Of a stretch of DNA of 15,681 nucleotides, positions 1 through 8,299 are shown piece after piece; the first letter of the stretch is position 1; the number at the start of each line of letters is the position of its first letter. The notes beneath the pieces were generated by a model. The model did no database searches and was not told the origin of the DNA. It was given only the letters and a program-made list of their open reading frames with translations. The stretch lies in contig JASCIV010000614.1 in the NCBI GenBank assembly GCA_030374735.1, positions 1 to 15,681 on the forward strand, given 5' to 3'. The translations under genes and the position numbers were made by a program. The DNA is from Gracilaria caudata (lineage: Eukaryota > Rhodophyta > Florideophyceae > Gracilariales > Gracilariaceae).

Positions 1-653
1 AAAGCTTTTCTGTTAGATCGTCTACTTTTGCTTCCAAAGAATGAATAGTCTTCTCAGGACGTTTCTTCATCTTTTCAGGAACAGCAGAAGAAGAACCGAT
101 TTCTTTTTCAACAGAAGGAAAAAGAGCCTCACGAATGGTGAAAAAGTTCTTCACACCTTTCTTCATACTCTCGTACGAATCAGGTCCACGCATCAATACA
201 AACTGGGCCATGTCCAAATGTTCTGTTACGGCTTTTCTTAGAAGGCCAAATTTTGCTTCTTCGTTGAAACCGGATTTCAGATAACACTTGTCCATTTCGG
301 AAAGAGACTCCAGAACATGATCAATATCAATACGACACGCAATAGCTGTTTTTAATGCTATCACTAAGATCTTTAACCACAGAGAACTTTTTGAAAAAGG
401 CATCTTTAACTAGCTTATAGTCTTTGGATTCTTCCGTCAATACACCATCCGCGACAAAGGAATTGTAGTGAAAGTCAAAGGTTTCTCCAGCCAAGTAACA
501 AGGCAATTTGACGGCCTTGTCATCGGCGGTAGCGGCTTTTTGCGAAATATTTTCGAAGAAGAAGAAAAACTTGAGGACACCAGAGTGGGGACTGCCGTCA
601 AACACAAGCGAAGTAGTGGTGGCAGCACTCACCGGCCTCGGCGAGAGTACCAT
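1..653 (-). pseudogene. Gag/capsid-like retroelement fragment, frameshifted and cut by the window edge
   Basis: The minus strand is open from 653 to 327 (108 codons) and, in a different frame, from about 400 to the window start with no stop. The first frame has the layout of the N-terminal half of LTR-retrotransposon capsids: FDGSP near residue 19, then a KLPCYLAGETFDF segment (about residues 49-61) and KDAFFKKF (about residues 83-90). The second frame continues with features of the C-terminal half of such capsids, for example FGLLRKAV, AQFV and a SYESMKKGVKNFF stretch, then a charged, coiled-coil-like tail. The frame break lies somewhere around 350-400, near T and A runs. No zinc knuckle, protease or polymerase is inside the window, which ends first. 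I see no LTR or convincing primer-binding site to the right. Recognition is by motif layout only; a dead Ty3-like or related gag is the best reading, and a programmed frameshift is a less likely alternative. Confidence 0.5.
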
Positions 654-915
654 GTTAGCAACGTGAGGCAGCTAGTGTGGAAAAGGGGATTGCGTGTGTA
701 ATGAGGAGGGGTTTTTTTCTTGGTAGGTCTTCACCCGCAGTTGCGCGATGCATCTGCGGTTAAATACAAATTTCTCTATTAGCATGCATAGTTGTATGTT
801 AGACATGCTAATTACTTATATTCATCCTTAAGTGCAAAATACAAATTAACCAATAAAAATCTTTCACGTTGTACACGTATGAAAACGTGTACAACAATGA
901 CCTAAGAAAAACTCT
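654..915. other. Intergenic spacer containing a strong hairpin
   Basis: AT-rich spacer between the gag-like fragment and the first repeat motif. It holds an inverted repeat of 10-bp arms, GTTGTACACG at 868-877 and CGTGTACAAC at 886-895, with an 8-nt loop. The hairpin lies about 145-170 bp past the stop of the minus-strand 690-codon gene, so it could fall in that gene's 3' UTR or be a transposon end. The 13-mer GAAAACGTGTACA at 881-893 recurs inverted at 7279-7291. No gene is visible here. Confidence 0.5.
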
Positions 916-967
916 AAAAGAGCTTTGCGAACTTGTTTTAGAGAAGCTTGCTTCTCGAAAGGTTGAT
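916..967 (-). repeat. Hairpin motif copy 1 (inverted, 3' of the 690-aa gene)
   Basis: On the minus strand this matches the family motif: ATCA, then a short hairpin (GAGAAGC/GCTTCTC with a 2-nt loop), then TTCGCAAAGCTC at 920-931. It lies about 70 bp past the stop of the 690-codon gene. Its inverted partner is at 3251-3303, so together they bracket the gene closely. The hairpin is kept although the bases in its arms differ from the other copies. Confidence 0.6.
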
Positions 968-1038
968 GATGTCTTCAGGTACATATACTTCAGAATAGCA
1001 TCTCACAGGCGAAGGCACTAAACATAGGACCAATTGGG

Positions 1039-3111
1039 TCAACCTCTACCTCTGTCACCAAAGCAGCACTTGGTAGCGTTTCCTCGATTCCTTTCGACGC
1101 GAACAGAATATTTGATGGTTTCCTTTCGGTTGTAGCTGCTATCAGTTGCCTGTTGTTCGCTTCCTTGCCCGCCGGCACCTAAAAAGCGCTTGAAAACACT
1201 TCTTGGATACTTTTCAGTTCGAATCTTGTATGTCACAGTTTCGTTTTCGTTTTCATCCCCGTCAGTTGCCTGTTGTTGGCTTTCCTGTCCGCCCGGTCCT
1301 GCGCTAACCGATGACTGCCCATTCCGCTCTCGCTCTTGTTCCGAATGTGACCTAGCTTCCTCAATGATTTGAATCCTATGGTAGTACTTCTCCAACGCAT
1401 CTAACGTGCAAGTTGACATTACCATAAAATGGGTTCCATCGAAATCTTTATCCTCTTCGCCATCATGGGAAGGAACTGTGTTCATATCAGAAGCGTCCTC
1501 TACGTCTTCCGGTCTACCAATAACGGTTTCGGAGGTGTCATTCAGCACGCACTCGAATTTCTCTGAAACAAAGAAATTGGTGAGCTCTGGGCATTCTACT
1601 CCGCTTTGCTTCAAAAATCGCCTCATTCCTATCAGACTAAGAGCCTGCCCTTCCAGCATCCTTAACACATCTCTAAGCAGGACTGGCACTCTGCAATCCC
1701 AAAAATCAATCACTCGCTGTGCACCGTAAGCTTTCATCCCCGCTTTCATGGAAGCAATTTCTTTGGTTTGCAATATCTTGACGTGAAGTCTTCCTTCCGG
1801 GATTGCAGATCTGGGAATAATGGCAGCAATCGCTATGACAGCGACGATCTTCCTGTGGCTCTGAAAATGAATCCAAATATCATACACTCCAGCTGGTTCA
1901 GAAGGATTGCGAAAGTAGCGACAATGCTTTGGCAGCCATTGAGGGGTGCAAGTACTTGTTTCCGGGTCGACAACTGACGAGATGTAGGTCGGATACATTG
2001 CATGCTCTCCAGGATTAGAACCCTTAAAGGTGCGTCCTGACATGTGCAGCGGGCGAAAAACACTGTCTGGATTTGTAGTTGAAGAAAGCGTTTGAAAGAG
2101 TTGATCATAGTCTGAGTAGTCGAGGTCATAAACAACTCTGCCAAAATCCTTCCCTGATTTAGCGTGAAAAAGACAATTGCCCATGCGAATCAAGTCATCC
2201 TTGTCCTCATCATACCTTGCAGTCGTATTATCGTAAGCTCCCTTGACGGCATTCTGCAGCAAAAAATTGATCGCTTCACAACAATCCATGGTGTTACCCG
2301 GACGAAAGGCGACTTGCATACCTTTGTGAGGTGCTCGAAGCTTCAAGTACTCGATTGGGATGTCGGACTTCATGTCCTCAAACAGCCATGAAGCGACAGC
2401 GTTTCTCTGGAGGTCGGGACCAACCATGACCATACCAGACCCATGCGTTGCCAGCACGCCCTCGATATTGAGCCAAAAGCTGTTTACATAATCTTCTCGA
2501 GCACGACCTGAATTGGAATTGTCCAAACAAAGCACGACAAAGAGCTGGTAAGGAAGAAGACCGCGCTTCAACCACGAAACGTCTTGTCGTTGCCTACGAT
2601 TGATTAAGCCCCTGGACGGGACAAGGTCTATCCACAACACATACCTCGTACCAGGTTCTAGAAAGTGGTCTAAGGCGCAGACTCCGTCGAACAGTCTTCG
2701 CAGGCTCAGCCGCTCATCAGCTCCGTGCTTGTAAGAAACGGCAATAGGCGTAATTCGTTCTCGAGCGAGGTAATCAAAGGTAGGAATGAAGATACGACTT
2801 CCCTGAAGTGTCTGTGTGGCGATTTTGAGGTTGTGTCGGCGGCGTCCCGCGATAAAAATGTCAGTGAAACCGTCTCTCACTAACGGGAAGAGGTCAATGT
2901 CACACACTCTTCTGCAGTACTCTATGTTGTAACGCCAGTGTAAAGGGTCGGAAACTTGTAAGCCTCGACTTCCAACGTAGCATTTCATCTTCCATTCCTT
3001 GGACGGAAACTGTCCGAGGTTGTGTTGTAGGTGCTCGAGACCTATCTGAAAGTACTGCTCGCGGCACACGCGAAGAAACTCGTGACAATCCTTTGATAAC
3101 GGTCGTTGCAT
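1039..3111 (-). CDS. HET-like domain protein, 690 aa
   Basis: One uninterrupted frame with an ATG at 3111 (A at -3) and a TGA stop at 1039. I do not recognise the whole protein. Residues about 121-190 carry TPIAVSYKHG (121-130), RYVLWIDLV (156-164) and W180-LKRGLLPY (180-188). This resembles the opening LSY-x-WG and later LWID motifs of heterokaryon-incompatibility (HET) domains, which in fungi trigger cell death upon non-self contact. The same motifs with nearly equal spacing occur in the protein at 4692-6356, supporting a common family. The CINQ part of classic HET domains is missing, so the match is partial. Residues 530-560 are acidic; the C-terminus (605-684) holds two 40-residue tandem repeats rich in Q, E and N, and the end is basic. 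No signal peptide or convincing membrane segment is seen (420-434 is hydrophobic but short). The gene is bracketed by inverted copies of the hairpin motif. The HET assignment is an inference; a lineage-specific family of unknown role is the alternative. Confidence 0.8.
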   Translation of the reverse strand: MQRPLSKDCHEFLRVCREQYFQIGLEHLQHNLGQFPSKEWKMKCYVGSRGLQVSDPLHWRYNIEYCRRVCDIDLFPLVRDGFTDIFIAGRRRHNLKIATQTLQGSRIFIPTFDYLARERITPIAVSYKHGADERLSLRRLFDGVCALDHFLEPGTRYVLWIDLVPSRGLINRRQRQDVSWLKRGLLPYQLFVVLCLDNSNSGRAREDYVNSFWLNIEGVLATHGSGMVMVGPDLQRNAVASWLFEDMKSDIPIEYLKLRAPHKGMQVAFRPGNTMDCCEAINFLLQNAVKGAYDNTTARYDEDKDDLIRMGNCLFHAKSGKDFGRVVYDLDYSDYDQLFQTLSSTTNPDSVFRPLHMSGRTFKGSNPGEHAMYPTYISSVVDPETSTCTPQWLPKHCRYFRNPSEPAGVYDIWIHFQSHRKIVAVIAIAAIIPRSAIPEGRLHVKILQTKEIASMKAGMKAYGAQRVIDFWDCRVPVLLRDVLRMLEGQALSLIGMRRFLKQSGVECPELTNFFVSEKFECVLNDTSETVIGRPEDVEDASDMNTVPSHDGEEDKDFDGTHFMVMSTCTLDALEKYYHRIQIIEEARSHSEQERERNGQSSVSAGPGGQESQQQATDGDENENETVTYKIRTEKYPRSVFKRFLGAGGQGSEQQATDSSYNRKETIKYSVRVERNRGNATKCCFGDRGRG
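1060..1299 (-). repeat. In-frame tandem duplication, 2 x 120 bp (codons 605-684)
   Basis: Two adjacent 120-bp units (1180-1299 and 1060-1179) code for 40-residue repeats, GPGGQESQQQATD... and GAGGQGSEQQATD..., followed by related ETVTYKIR and ETIKYSVR segments. The 15-mer CAGTTGCCTGTTGTT appears at 1143-1157 and again at 1263-1277, exactly one period apart. The second unit has diverged at its end (NATKCCF against SVFKRFL), so the duplication is not recent. Exact multiples of three keep the frame. Confidence 0.85.
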
Positions 3112-3250
3112 TTTGTGAATAAGGTGGTTGGCACTGGGTTCAAGAGCAGTTGGGTCAGTCTCGCTTTTTTGTGGAGCACAGATGCAAGCGATTGTGCCTT
3201 GTGGGATGACATGTTACAGCAAGGTAAGCTGCACACTAAAAAAAAAGAGA

Positions 3251-3303
3251 ATCAGATAATTGCGAAGCGCGCTTCACAAAAAGGTCGCAGAGCTCCTTCA
3301 TGA
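3251..3303 (+). repeat. Hairpin motif copy 2 (upstream of the 690-aa gene)
   Basis: Starts ATCAGATAATTGCGAAGC and continues through a GCGAAGC/GCTTC hairpin to GGTCGCAGAGCTCCTT. It is inverted with respect to copy 1 at 916-967. It lies about 140 bp before the ATG of the minus-strand 690-codon gene. Only 3 bp separate it from an opposite-facing partial copy, which gives a larger palindrome centred near 3305. Confidence 0.6.
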
Positions 3304-3306
3304 GAC

Positions 3307-3340
3307 AGCTAAAGGAGCTTGGCGATCTTTAGGAGATATA
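3307..3340 (-). repeat. Hairpin motif copy 6 (partial, inverted)
   Basis: AGCTAAAGGAGCTTGGCGA (3307-3325) followed by TCTTTAGG is the reverse complement of the end of the family motif (TCGCAAAGCTCCTAAGCT), with a few changes. The arms TCGCAGAGCTCCTT (3284-3297) and AAGGAGCTTGGCGA (3312-3325) face each other across a 14-nt centre. The hairpin half is degraded. It could pair with copy 3 at 6997-7050 to bracket the 554-aa gene. Confidence 0.45.
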
Positions 3341-3388
3341 TTATGTCCTAATTCAGAGCAACAGTATAGAAACGTTTACTTGACTTTA

Positions 3389-3640
3389 ATAGCAAAGCTT
3401 CTACTAAAAAACGGGCTGATCTAATTATGAGCTAATCGAGGGGTTTGCTCAAGACAAAACCTATTTTAAAGCAGCAACCAGCTGCTTTTAGGAAGATCTA
3501 ACCTATCATTTGGTACACCCTCAAAATGTACCGCTTATTTTTAGAACGACGTCTTATTCTTAGAAAAAGCTATCATGTTGCAATAAAAGAATTTAAAAAA
3601 ATGCGCCCTGTCACACGGCGCATTTTCCTTCTTTTCTGGA
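3389..3640 (-). mobile_element. Palindrome-bearing element, inverted degenerate copy (D)
   Basis: The end at 3389-3404 (ATAGCAAAGCTTCTAC) matches the reverse complement of the 3' end of the units at 7356, 8300 and 8816. The 23-bp palindrome is at 3601-3623, with one mismatch in its left arm (ATGCGCCCTGT against ATGCGCCGTGT). The palindrome-to-end distance of 212 bp equals the 209-210 bp of the other copies. A GAGGGGTTTGCTC box near 3438-3451 is the inverse of a box in the first part of the 7356 and 8816 units. Sequence between these landmarks is strongly diverged; the inner boundary near 3640 is a guess. No coding capacity. Confidence 0.55.
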
Positions 3641-4691
3641 GACACGCCCTACTGTGGATCATTGACATTCCAACAAATTAAAAACTAAGAAAGAGTAATA
3701 AAGGTTTTAGCTAATTTGTAATAGTACAACTTTACAAAAACAGTCCTGATTAATGCAAAATATTTATGGTTCTCGATGCGCATTCATACATTACTTGATA
3801 TGGATCTTTCCCATGACCACGCATTGGCCACCTCTCTTTACGTGTATAGCAACCGTAACCAATGGCGATTCTGCTCGAAACAAAAAGAGGGCTACTGCAA
3901 GAAACACCTCAAAGTAAGTGATACACTCCGTTTACACTCAAACGTTTGTCCCTCTTCCGACCTAAAGTTCATGGCCAAGAACAACGTTCTCTAACCCTTG
4001 ACGGGTACATGGAAGAACCTCTTCCCTATTCCAGCCCTTCTAAGTACAAAATTCTCATAGAATCGGACAAGCTTTCCGTTCCCAGTTTTCTACGTGAGCG
4101 GCTATATTTCTATTTCTATGAGAGCTACAGTGGCTGCCTAGGAATCAGAACAAAAACAGACTGCTCGGAATGACCTTTTTTCTAAATTTCACGAAGAGTT
4201 TTCTCTTGCAAAGGAGCGAGGATTATCACCAAACTCGCCTTAACGAGTTGGTTGTTCTACAACAAGAAGCTCGGAAGCGCGTTCAGGACGTAGGCTGCGA
4301 AACACGGGGGCAATTTGTTTGGGCGGGGAGATTGGTCCTAGCGCTACTTTGCTTGACGACGTCCATCTGAGAATGCGTACTTGGTGGTCACGTGTAGTCG
4401 CGTAAGCCGCACGAAACGTGTAAATTGCGTTACTTTTGAGCTTCCGAACTCAAGGCATTGTCCCGATATTTGGCGTTCTTCACCCTTTACAGCAAGGAAC
4501 CCGCTGGCTTTGAAAAATCATCCCACCACTCAGGACGTCACACGTAGCTCTCCAGCAAGGTTGAACACCGTCTTTTTGTTCGCCAACTCCTCTTCGCCCT
4601 GAGATCCTCCCGTTCATAAAGCTCGTGGCGTGTGCCTTTTGCCGGGAGGCAAAGACGGCTCTTGTCCAAATGGCAAACCCTCTTCATTGAG
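3641..4691. other. Intergenic region without a convincing gene
   Basis: Only short open frames occur: 3776-3994 on the plus strand (72 codons, ATG), an overlapping frame that stops at 4173, and another to 4370. The first has a compact Cys/His cluster, CSKQKEGYCKKH, about residues 33-44, vaguely like small zinc-binding motifs. A strong donor-like AAAGTAAGTG lies at 3911-3920, but none of the acceptor-like sites I tried joins the frames without a stop. These may be remains of a decayed gene. The right part, 4300-4690, is presumably the promoter and 5' UTR of the gene starting at 4692; no clear TATA box is visible. Confidence 0.4.
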
Positions 4692-6356
4692 ATGGGAAAC
4701 ACCATGCAGCCGCAGACGGTATCCGTGACAAGCAACCTGTGTGCAGAGTCAGACCGAGCCTATAAGAGCACGCTGCGAATTCTCGAGAAGTCTCCGCATG
4801 TGACCCAAATTGCTTCACACCAACACAACCCGTACGGCGAGCAGCTCTTACAGGAATCGATCATGTCCATGCTGCAACTGGAAGGCGCCGCAGAAGGAAG
4901 AACTGAAAAACTCGATGCTGTGCAGCATGTGCATTTGTATGCCCTGGACGAAGCTTCGTGGAGCAACATTAGCCGCGGCCTTTCTGCTCTCATTGGGACC
5001 GATGACTCGCTGCTGGAGGTCAATATCAAATGCAACACTCCGTGCAAAACGGTTCTGAAGACAAGGGAATGGCTCACGTACTACGTCGCAGTGAGCTACA
5101 GTCACCTGGAAAACAATTTTGGAGAACATTTGAGTCAAAGAATAACAAATGTGATTCATGACACCATGAACGCTGCAGTTGGATCGGGATGTAGATACCG
5201 AATCTGGAGTGATAGGCTACTTCATATGAATCGGCAAGCAAAGCCAATTGATGGCCAACGCATTCGATGGGCCAGGATCGGGCTGTTGCCATACCTCGCC
5301 TTCCCGACCATCAGCGTCACTTTCGAGAGGAACACAGCCTTGAGCAGGTACTGGATCGCTACCGAACTTTTATGTGCCATTACGACCGGTGGTCTGCTTA
5401 TTCGCCATGAAGACGATGATGGCAGTTTGATCACGGAGGGTAAGTCTGGAATGCAGTTCATCTCGATGAGAAACGCTCATCTGGTGACAAAGAGCGGTAT
5501 GGCAAGTGGCGTTGGAGAGCTTGCTCTTCGCTTGTTGTGTGGTGCAAACACGGAAAAGCTCATAACATTCGAGAAGGATAGAACCGAGGTTCTTGAATGG
5601 GCTCGAGAAGTTGCTGTCGTTTGTAACTGTCAGAGAATGGTAAGGTTGTCTAAATCTCTTTCGTCGGACTCCAAATTGGGCAAATTGAAGCACTCTGAGA
5701 TCGCCACAGCACTGGTTTACATATCAATGTCCATGTACAAGTCTTCTTCCTCTCCTTACATCTCTGAGAGTAGGAAGATTCTGTACACAGCTGAGGGCGC
5801 AAGGGGCTGGGATGGATTAGGAGAGTGGCTGTCCATGCAGGACATCGATAGGACAGAAGTAGACATCGAGTTGGAGGACCAATGGAAGAAAGGCATCACG
5901 TGGATGATCATGAAATCCCCTTGCGGCAGAAAACTTGCAGTTGGTGAAAGAAGAAAGAGGGAGAAAGACCACATGGGATCTGCAATGATTGTCAAGCTCT
6001 CTTCAGACAGCGACATGAGTGGTGCAGGGAATGTGGAAGCTTCGTTGGCACTGCATGGCTCAGACTGTGAAGTGATACTGAGCGCATTTGCAAAACTGTA
6101 CGAACAAGCGTTTGGAATGTGCACGAAGAGGTGCTCATGTAACAAGTGTGAGAAATCTCGAGAGCTCGACAGGGGACTGCCTTCCGAAATAGTCTCAGGG
6201 TATCATGTTGACAAGCGCGTACGTCGTGAAATTTCCATTGGGGATGCGCAACAGTTTTTGCAGACGTTGCGAGCCGTGGAGGAATGTGATGAGTGGATTC
6301 CGCTGGAGTGTTCAGGCTTTGCTTTTGTTAGTGACTGTGACGTTTCTTGGAGTTAA
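4692..6356 (+). CDS. HET-like domain protein, 554 aa (paralogue-like)
   Basis: The frame is open from at least 4632, but the codon there is GTG; the first ATG is at 4692 (MGNTMQPQ..., G at -3 and +4), giving 554 codons to the TAA at 6354. I do not recognise the full protein. YYVAVSYSHLE (about residues 130-140), RYRIWSDRL (168-176) and RWARIGLLPY (192-201) match in order and spacing the VSY, RY-x-[LI]-W-x-D and W-x(3)-GLLPY motifs of the 690-aa protein on the other side of 3300. Both resemble a degenerate HET (heterokaryon-incompatibility) core. The middle is basic and serine-rich. Near the C-terminus a C-x3-C-x-C-x2-C cluster (residues 477-486) could bind a metal. No membrane segment is apparent. 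A possible N-myristoylation site (Gly2) is weak because position 6 is Gln. The two genes run divergently (the other is on minus), 1.6 kb apart. Confidence is high that this is a gene and moderate for the HET relation. Confidence 0.8.
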   Translation: MGNTMQPQTVSVTSNLCAESDRAYKSTLRILEKSPHVTQIASHQHNPYGEQLLQESIMSMLQLEGAAEGRTEKLDAVQHVHLYALDEASWSNISRGLSALIGTDDSLLEVNIKCNTPCKTVLKTREWLTYYVAVSYSHLENNFGEHLSQRITNVIHDTMNAAVGSGCRYRIWSDRLLHMNRQAKPIDGQRIRWARIGLLPYLAFPTISVTFERNTALSRYWIATELLCAITTGGLLIRHEDDDGSLITEGKSGMQFISMRNAHLVTKSGMASGVGELALRLLCGANTEKLITFEKDRTEVLEWAREVAVVCNCQRMVRLSKSLSSDSKLGKLKHSEIATALVYISMSMYKSSSSPYISESRKILYTAEGARGWDGLGEWLSMQDIDRTEVDIELEDQWKKGITWMIMKSPCGRKLAVGERRKREKDHMGSAMIVKLSSDSDMSGAGNVEASLALHGSDCEVILSAFAKLYEQAFGMCTKRCSCNKCEKSRELDRGLPSEIVSGYHVDKRVRREISIGDAQQFLQTLRAVEECDEWIPLECSGFAFVSDCDVSWS

Positions 6357-6976
6357 GATTCTGTTTACTTGTGCGTGGGCTAATTTTACTCGCTTTCGCA
6401 TAATATATTATAGAATCAACAACTGTATTGGATTGCGTAGCAACCCACAAGTACGTGTAGTAGGAAGCACAATTCATGGAAGATTCATCCTTGTACACAG
6501 GGATGACCATGTAGGACAGAGAAATGTTTCCTCTCCACTCTCCACAGCTTGTAAACTTCGGAGGCATCGGACTCATCGGACTCATCAACTTTCACACAAC
6601 CAACTTGTGCACAGTGATCCTTGCCCATACCCGGTTGAACAACACAGTTCAATCCCCACAATGATGTCTGCATCGACGCCGTCATCTTCGACATAGACGC
6701 ACAACAACCACGCTGAAGAAGAATCGGAATACACAATGCAACTGCCGTCATCAGAATCGTTCTCACTCAGGTTTTTTGGGGGACCCTGAAGAAGGACTGT
6801 CATTGCCTGGCAGTACAACAGATTTTGCAATAAAAATTCCAGCTGCAAACGGAATGATTAGAGAAAGACAGCTTTGAGTGGAGGTGGAACACAGAGGATT
6901 TGCTAGCATGTGTCAGGGTTCTCGACACAAAAAAAGGGACTATTGACCGACTGACTAGCATATGCGGCGAGAATCT
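6357..6976. other. Downstream region with fragmentary minus-strand open frames
   Basis: No confirmed gene. On the minus strand, 6751-6485 could encode an 88-residue peptide beginning MTAVALCIPILLQRGCCA, which looks like a signal peptide, with three spaced cysteines (C-x10-C-x4-C) after it. Neighbouring minus frames (6848-6585 and 6588-6328) overlap it in other phases, so a spliced or decayed gene is possible. The frame directly before the candidate start is closed by a TGA. A GACTGACTA 9-mer at 6949-6957 reappears at 9519-9527. Confidence 0.3.
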
Positions 6977-6992
6977 AGTCACATATAGTCAC
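6977..6992 (+). repeat. 16-bp inverted repeat, left arm
   Basis: AGTCACATATAGTCAC here is the exact reverse complement of 9507-9522. The pair encloses the whole AT-rich repeat nest of about 2.5 kb. Each arm itself holds AGTCAC twice. This may be the left end of a composite or nested insertion. Confidence 0.5.
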
Positions 6993-6996
6993 AATT

Positions 6997-7050
6997 ATCA
7001 GAGTCTTGCGAAGAAGCTTCGCTAGAGAGGTTGCTAAGCTCCTATAGCTA
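6997..7050 (+). repeat. Hairpin motif copy 3
   Basis: Begins ATCAGAGTCTTGCGAAG, has the arms TTGCGAAG/CTTCGC around 7007-7022, and ends TTGCTAAGCTCCTATAGCTA. It follows the 554-aa gene by about 640 bp. Homology to the 7356 and 8816 units stops after this motif, so it is either a truncated unit or a separate terminus. Confidence 0.55.
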
Positions 7051-7355
7051 TCTTCCTTGTCCATATAATATACAATATATAGTTTTGACTACAATTGCTT
7101 CAAAGCTTTAGCCAGTAATTCACACAACAAAAGGTATTTATATTTTTCATAGTTGTGACATTTCAGAACTTGTTAAATACGAAATTACAGCAACCAATTG
7201 CTACAATCTGCCTGAACATTAGCTGCCACTACCGGACAAATACGATGCTCTTGTAGAATAAAAATTGGCAACAACCCGTGTACACGTTTTCTTTAATATT
7301 CATACTACAAGAGATATAGAGAAAACTGAATATTTCCAGGAAAGCTTTAAAGTGC

Positions 7356-7966
7356 ATCAGAGTTATGCGAAGCAGGCTTCGCAAAAAGTTCGCAAAGCTT
7401 CTAAGCTACCTTTTTAGTGAAGCTTGAAAGCATAAGAGCAAACCCCTCTATTACTTGATCTGAATTCTACAAAATTATGCTAGGACTTGGTTTAATTGCT
7501 TTAGCGACAAACCAAAGGAAAAAGCCAGTAACAGTTTTTTAAAATTTGGTGCACTGATTTTAGTTAGCTCGGCATTCAAAAAAGTAAAAGTGTACTTTAC
7601 TGGTGTAATTTTTATTATATTATCTGTTGGGTATACATTAATGATTACTATTTTACTCGATTCATAGAAGTTTAATTTTAAGTATATTGGTAGCAATCTG
7701 ATCCAATTTTTGAAACTACGACAAAAAAGGCAACAGTCTCTGTGTGACACGGCGCATGTTTTTGAAGAAAAACTCGACGTAGACTATTTTGTTTGAGGAA
7801 AAAACAGCCATTCTGAACATAGACGACGAAAACGAGGTACATGCCAAAAAAGCCAGCAGTGTGCCAAACACCTGCCATGCAGTACAAACATCTAAGATTT
7901 TTGCGAAAATTAGATAAAATCTATATATAACTAGGATAGCGCTGTCCCTGGTAGGAGCTTTGCGAT
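7356..7966 (+). mobile_element. Palindrome-bearing AT-rich element, copy A
   Basis: A ~610-bp unit nearly identical, by eye about nine bases in ten, to 8816-9428. It starts with the hairpin motif (ATCAGAGTTATGCGAAGC, then the GCTTCGC arm, then TTCGCAAAGCTTCTA) and ends GTAGGAGCTTTGCGAT at 7951-7966, an imperfect inverted repeat of the motif's second part. At 7741-7757 it keeps the right arm of the 23-bp palindrome (ACACGGCGCAT); the left arm is lost. A subterminal hairpin GGATAGCGCTGTCC is at 7934-7947. The first half holds a decayed reading frame (see the separate entry for 8675-9127). No transposase is seen; it is probably non-autonomous. I cannot name the family. A hairpin close to the 3' end recalls Helitron-type elements, but their TC/CTRR ends are not evident. 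Confidence 0.7.
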
Positions 7967-8299
7967 GAAAGTTCCAAAGTTTTTTAAAGTTTCCATGAAA
8001 ACTATAAGATGAGAACAAACTTCTGTGTACATATGATGCTTTATCATTTGCACTTATGGAAATCGGGAAACTTGACGCACATTTGTTTCAAAAGTTACAC
8101 GCATAAACACTAAAAACTGAGGTACAAACTCATTTCTTCTTTGGTTTTGTAGTTTTGCTGTTAAACATATGTTTCGAATAAATGCAAAACAATGAAATAA
8201 CTTGGACTGAAACGGACCACTATCATGTTCTTCCAAAAAGGTTTAGAGAACCAAACTTAGCAATATCCCCCGTTAGAAAAACTGAAAAATTTGGCATAT
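7967..8299. other. Spacer between element copies A and B
   Basis: AT-rich sequence with no homology that I can see to the flanking units and no open frame of interest. It may be the diverged first half of copy B, whose left boundary is unclear. Confidence 0.4.

Noticed and set aside
41..241. Plus-strand 66-codon open frame
   Set aside because: It is antisense to the gag-like frame, which has the clearer protein signature.
629..650. Possible primer-binding site (TGGTACTCTCG on minus)
   Set aside because: It does not match the 3' end of a tRNA that I know, and no LTR is visible beside it.
3134..3160. B-box-like GGTTCAAGAGC
   Set aside because: No matching A-box or cloverleaf arms around it.
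4632..4691. 20-codon upstream extension of the 554-aa gene
   Set aside because: It would begin with GTG, which is not a usual start in a nuclear gene; the first ATG is at 4692.
6205..6696. Plus-strand 163-codon frame
   Set aside because: About a third overlaps the end of the 554-aa gene in another phase; the rest is low-complexity without motifs.
7475..7750. Minus-strand frames in the AT-rich repeats (also 7716-8018, 9151-9501)
   Set aside because: They run through the non-coding 3' part and palindrome of the element and differ in extent between copies.
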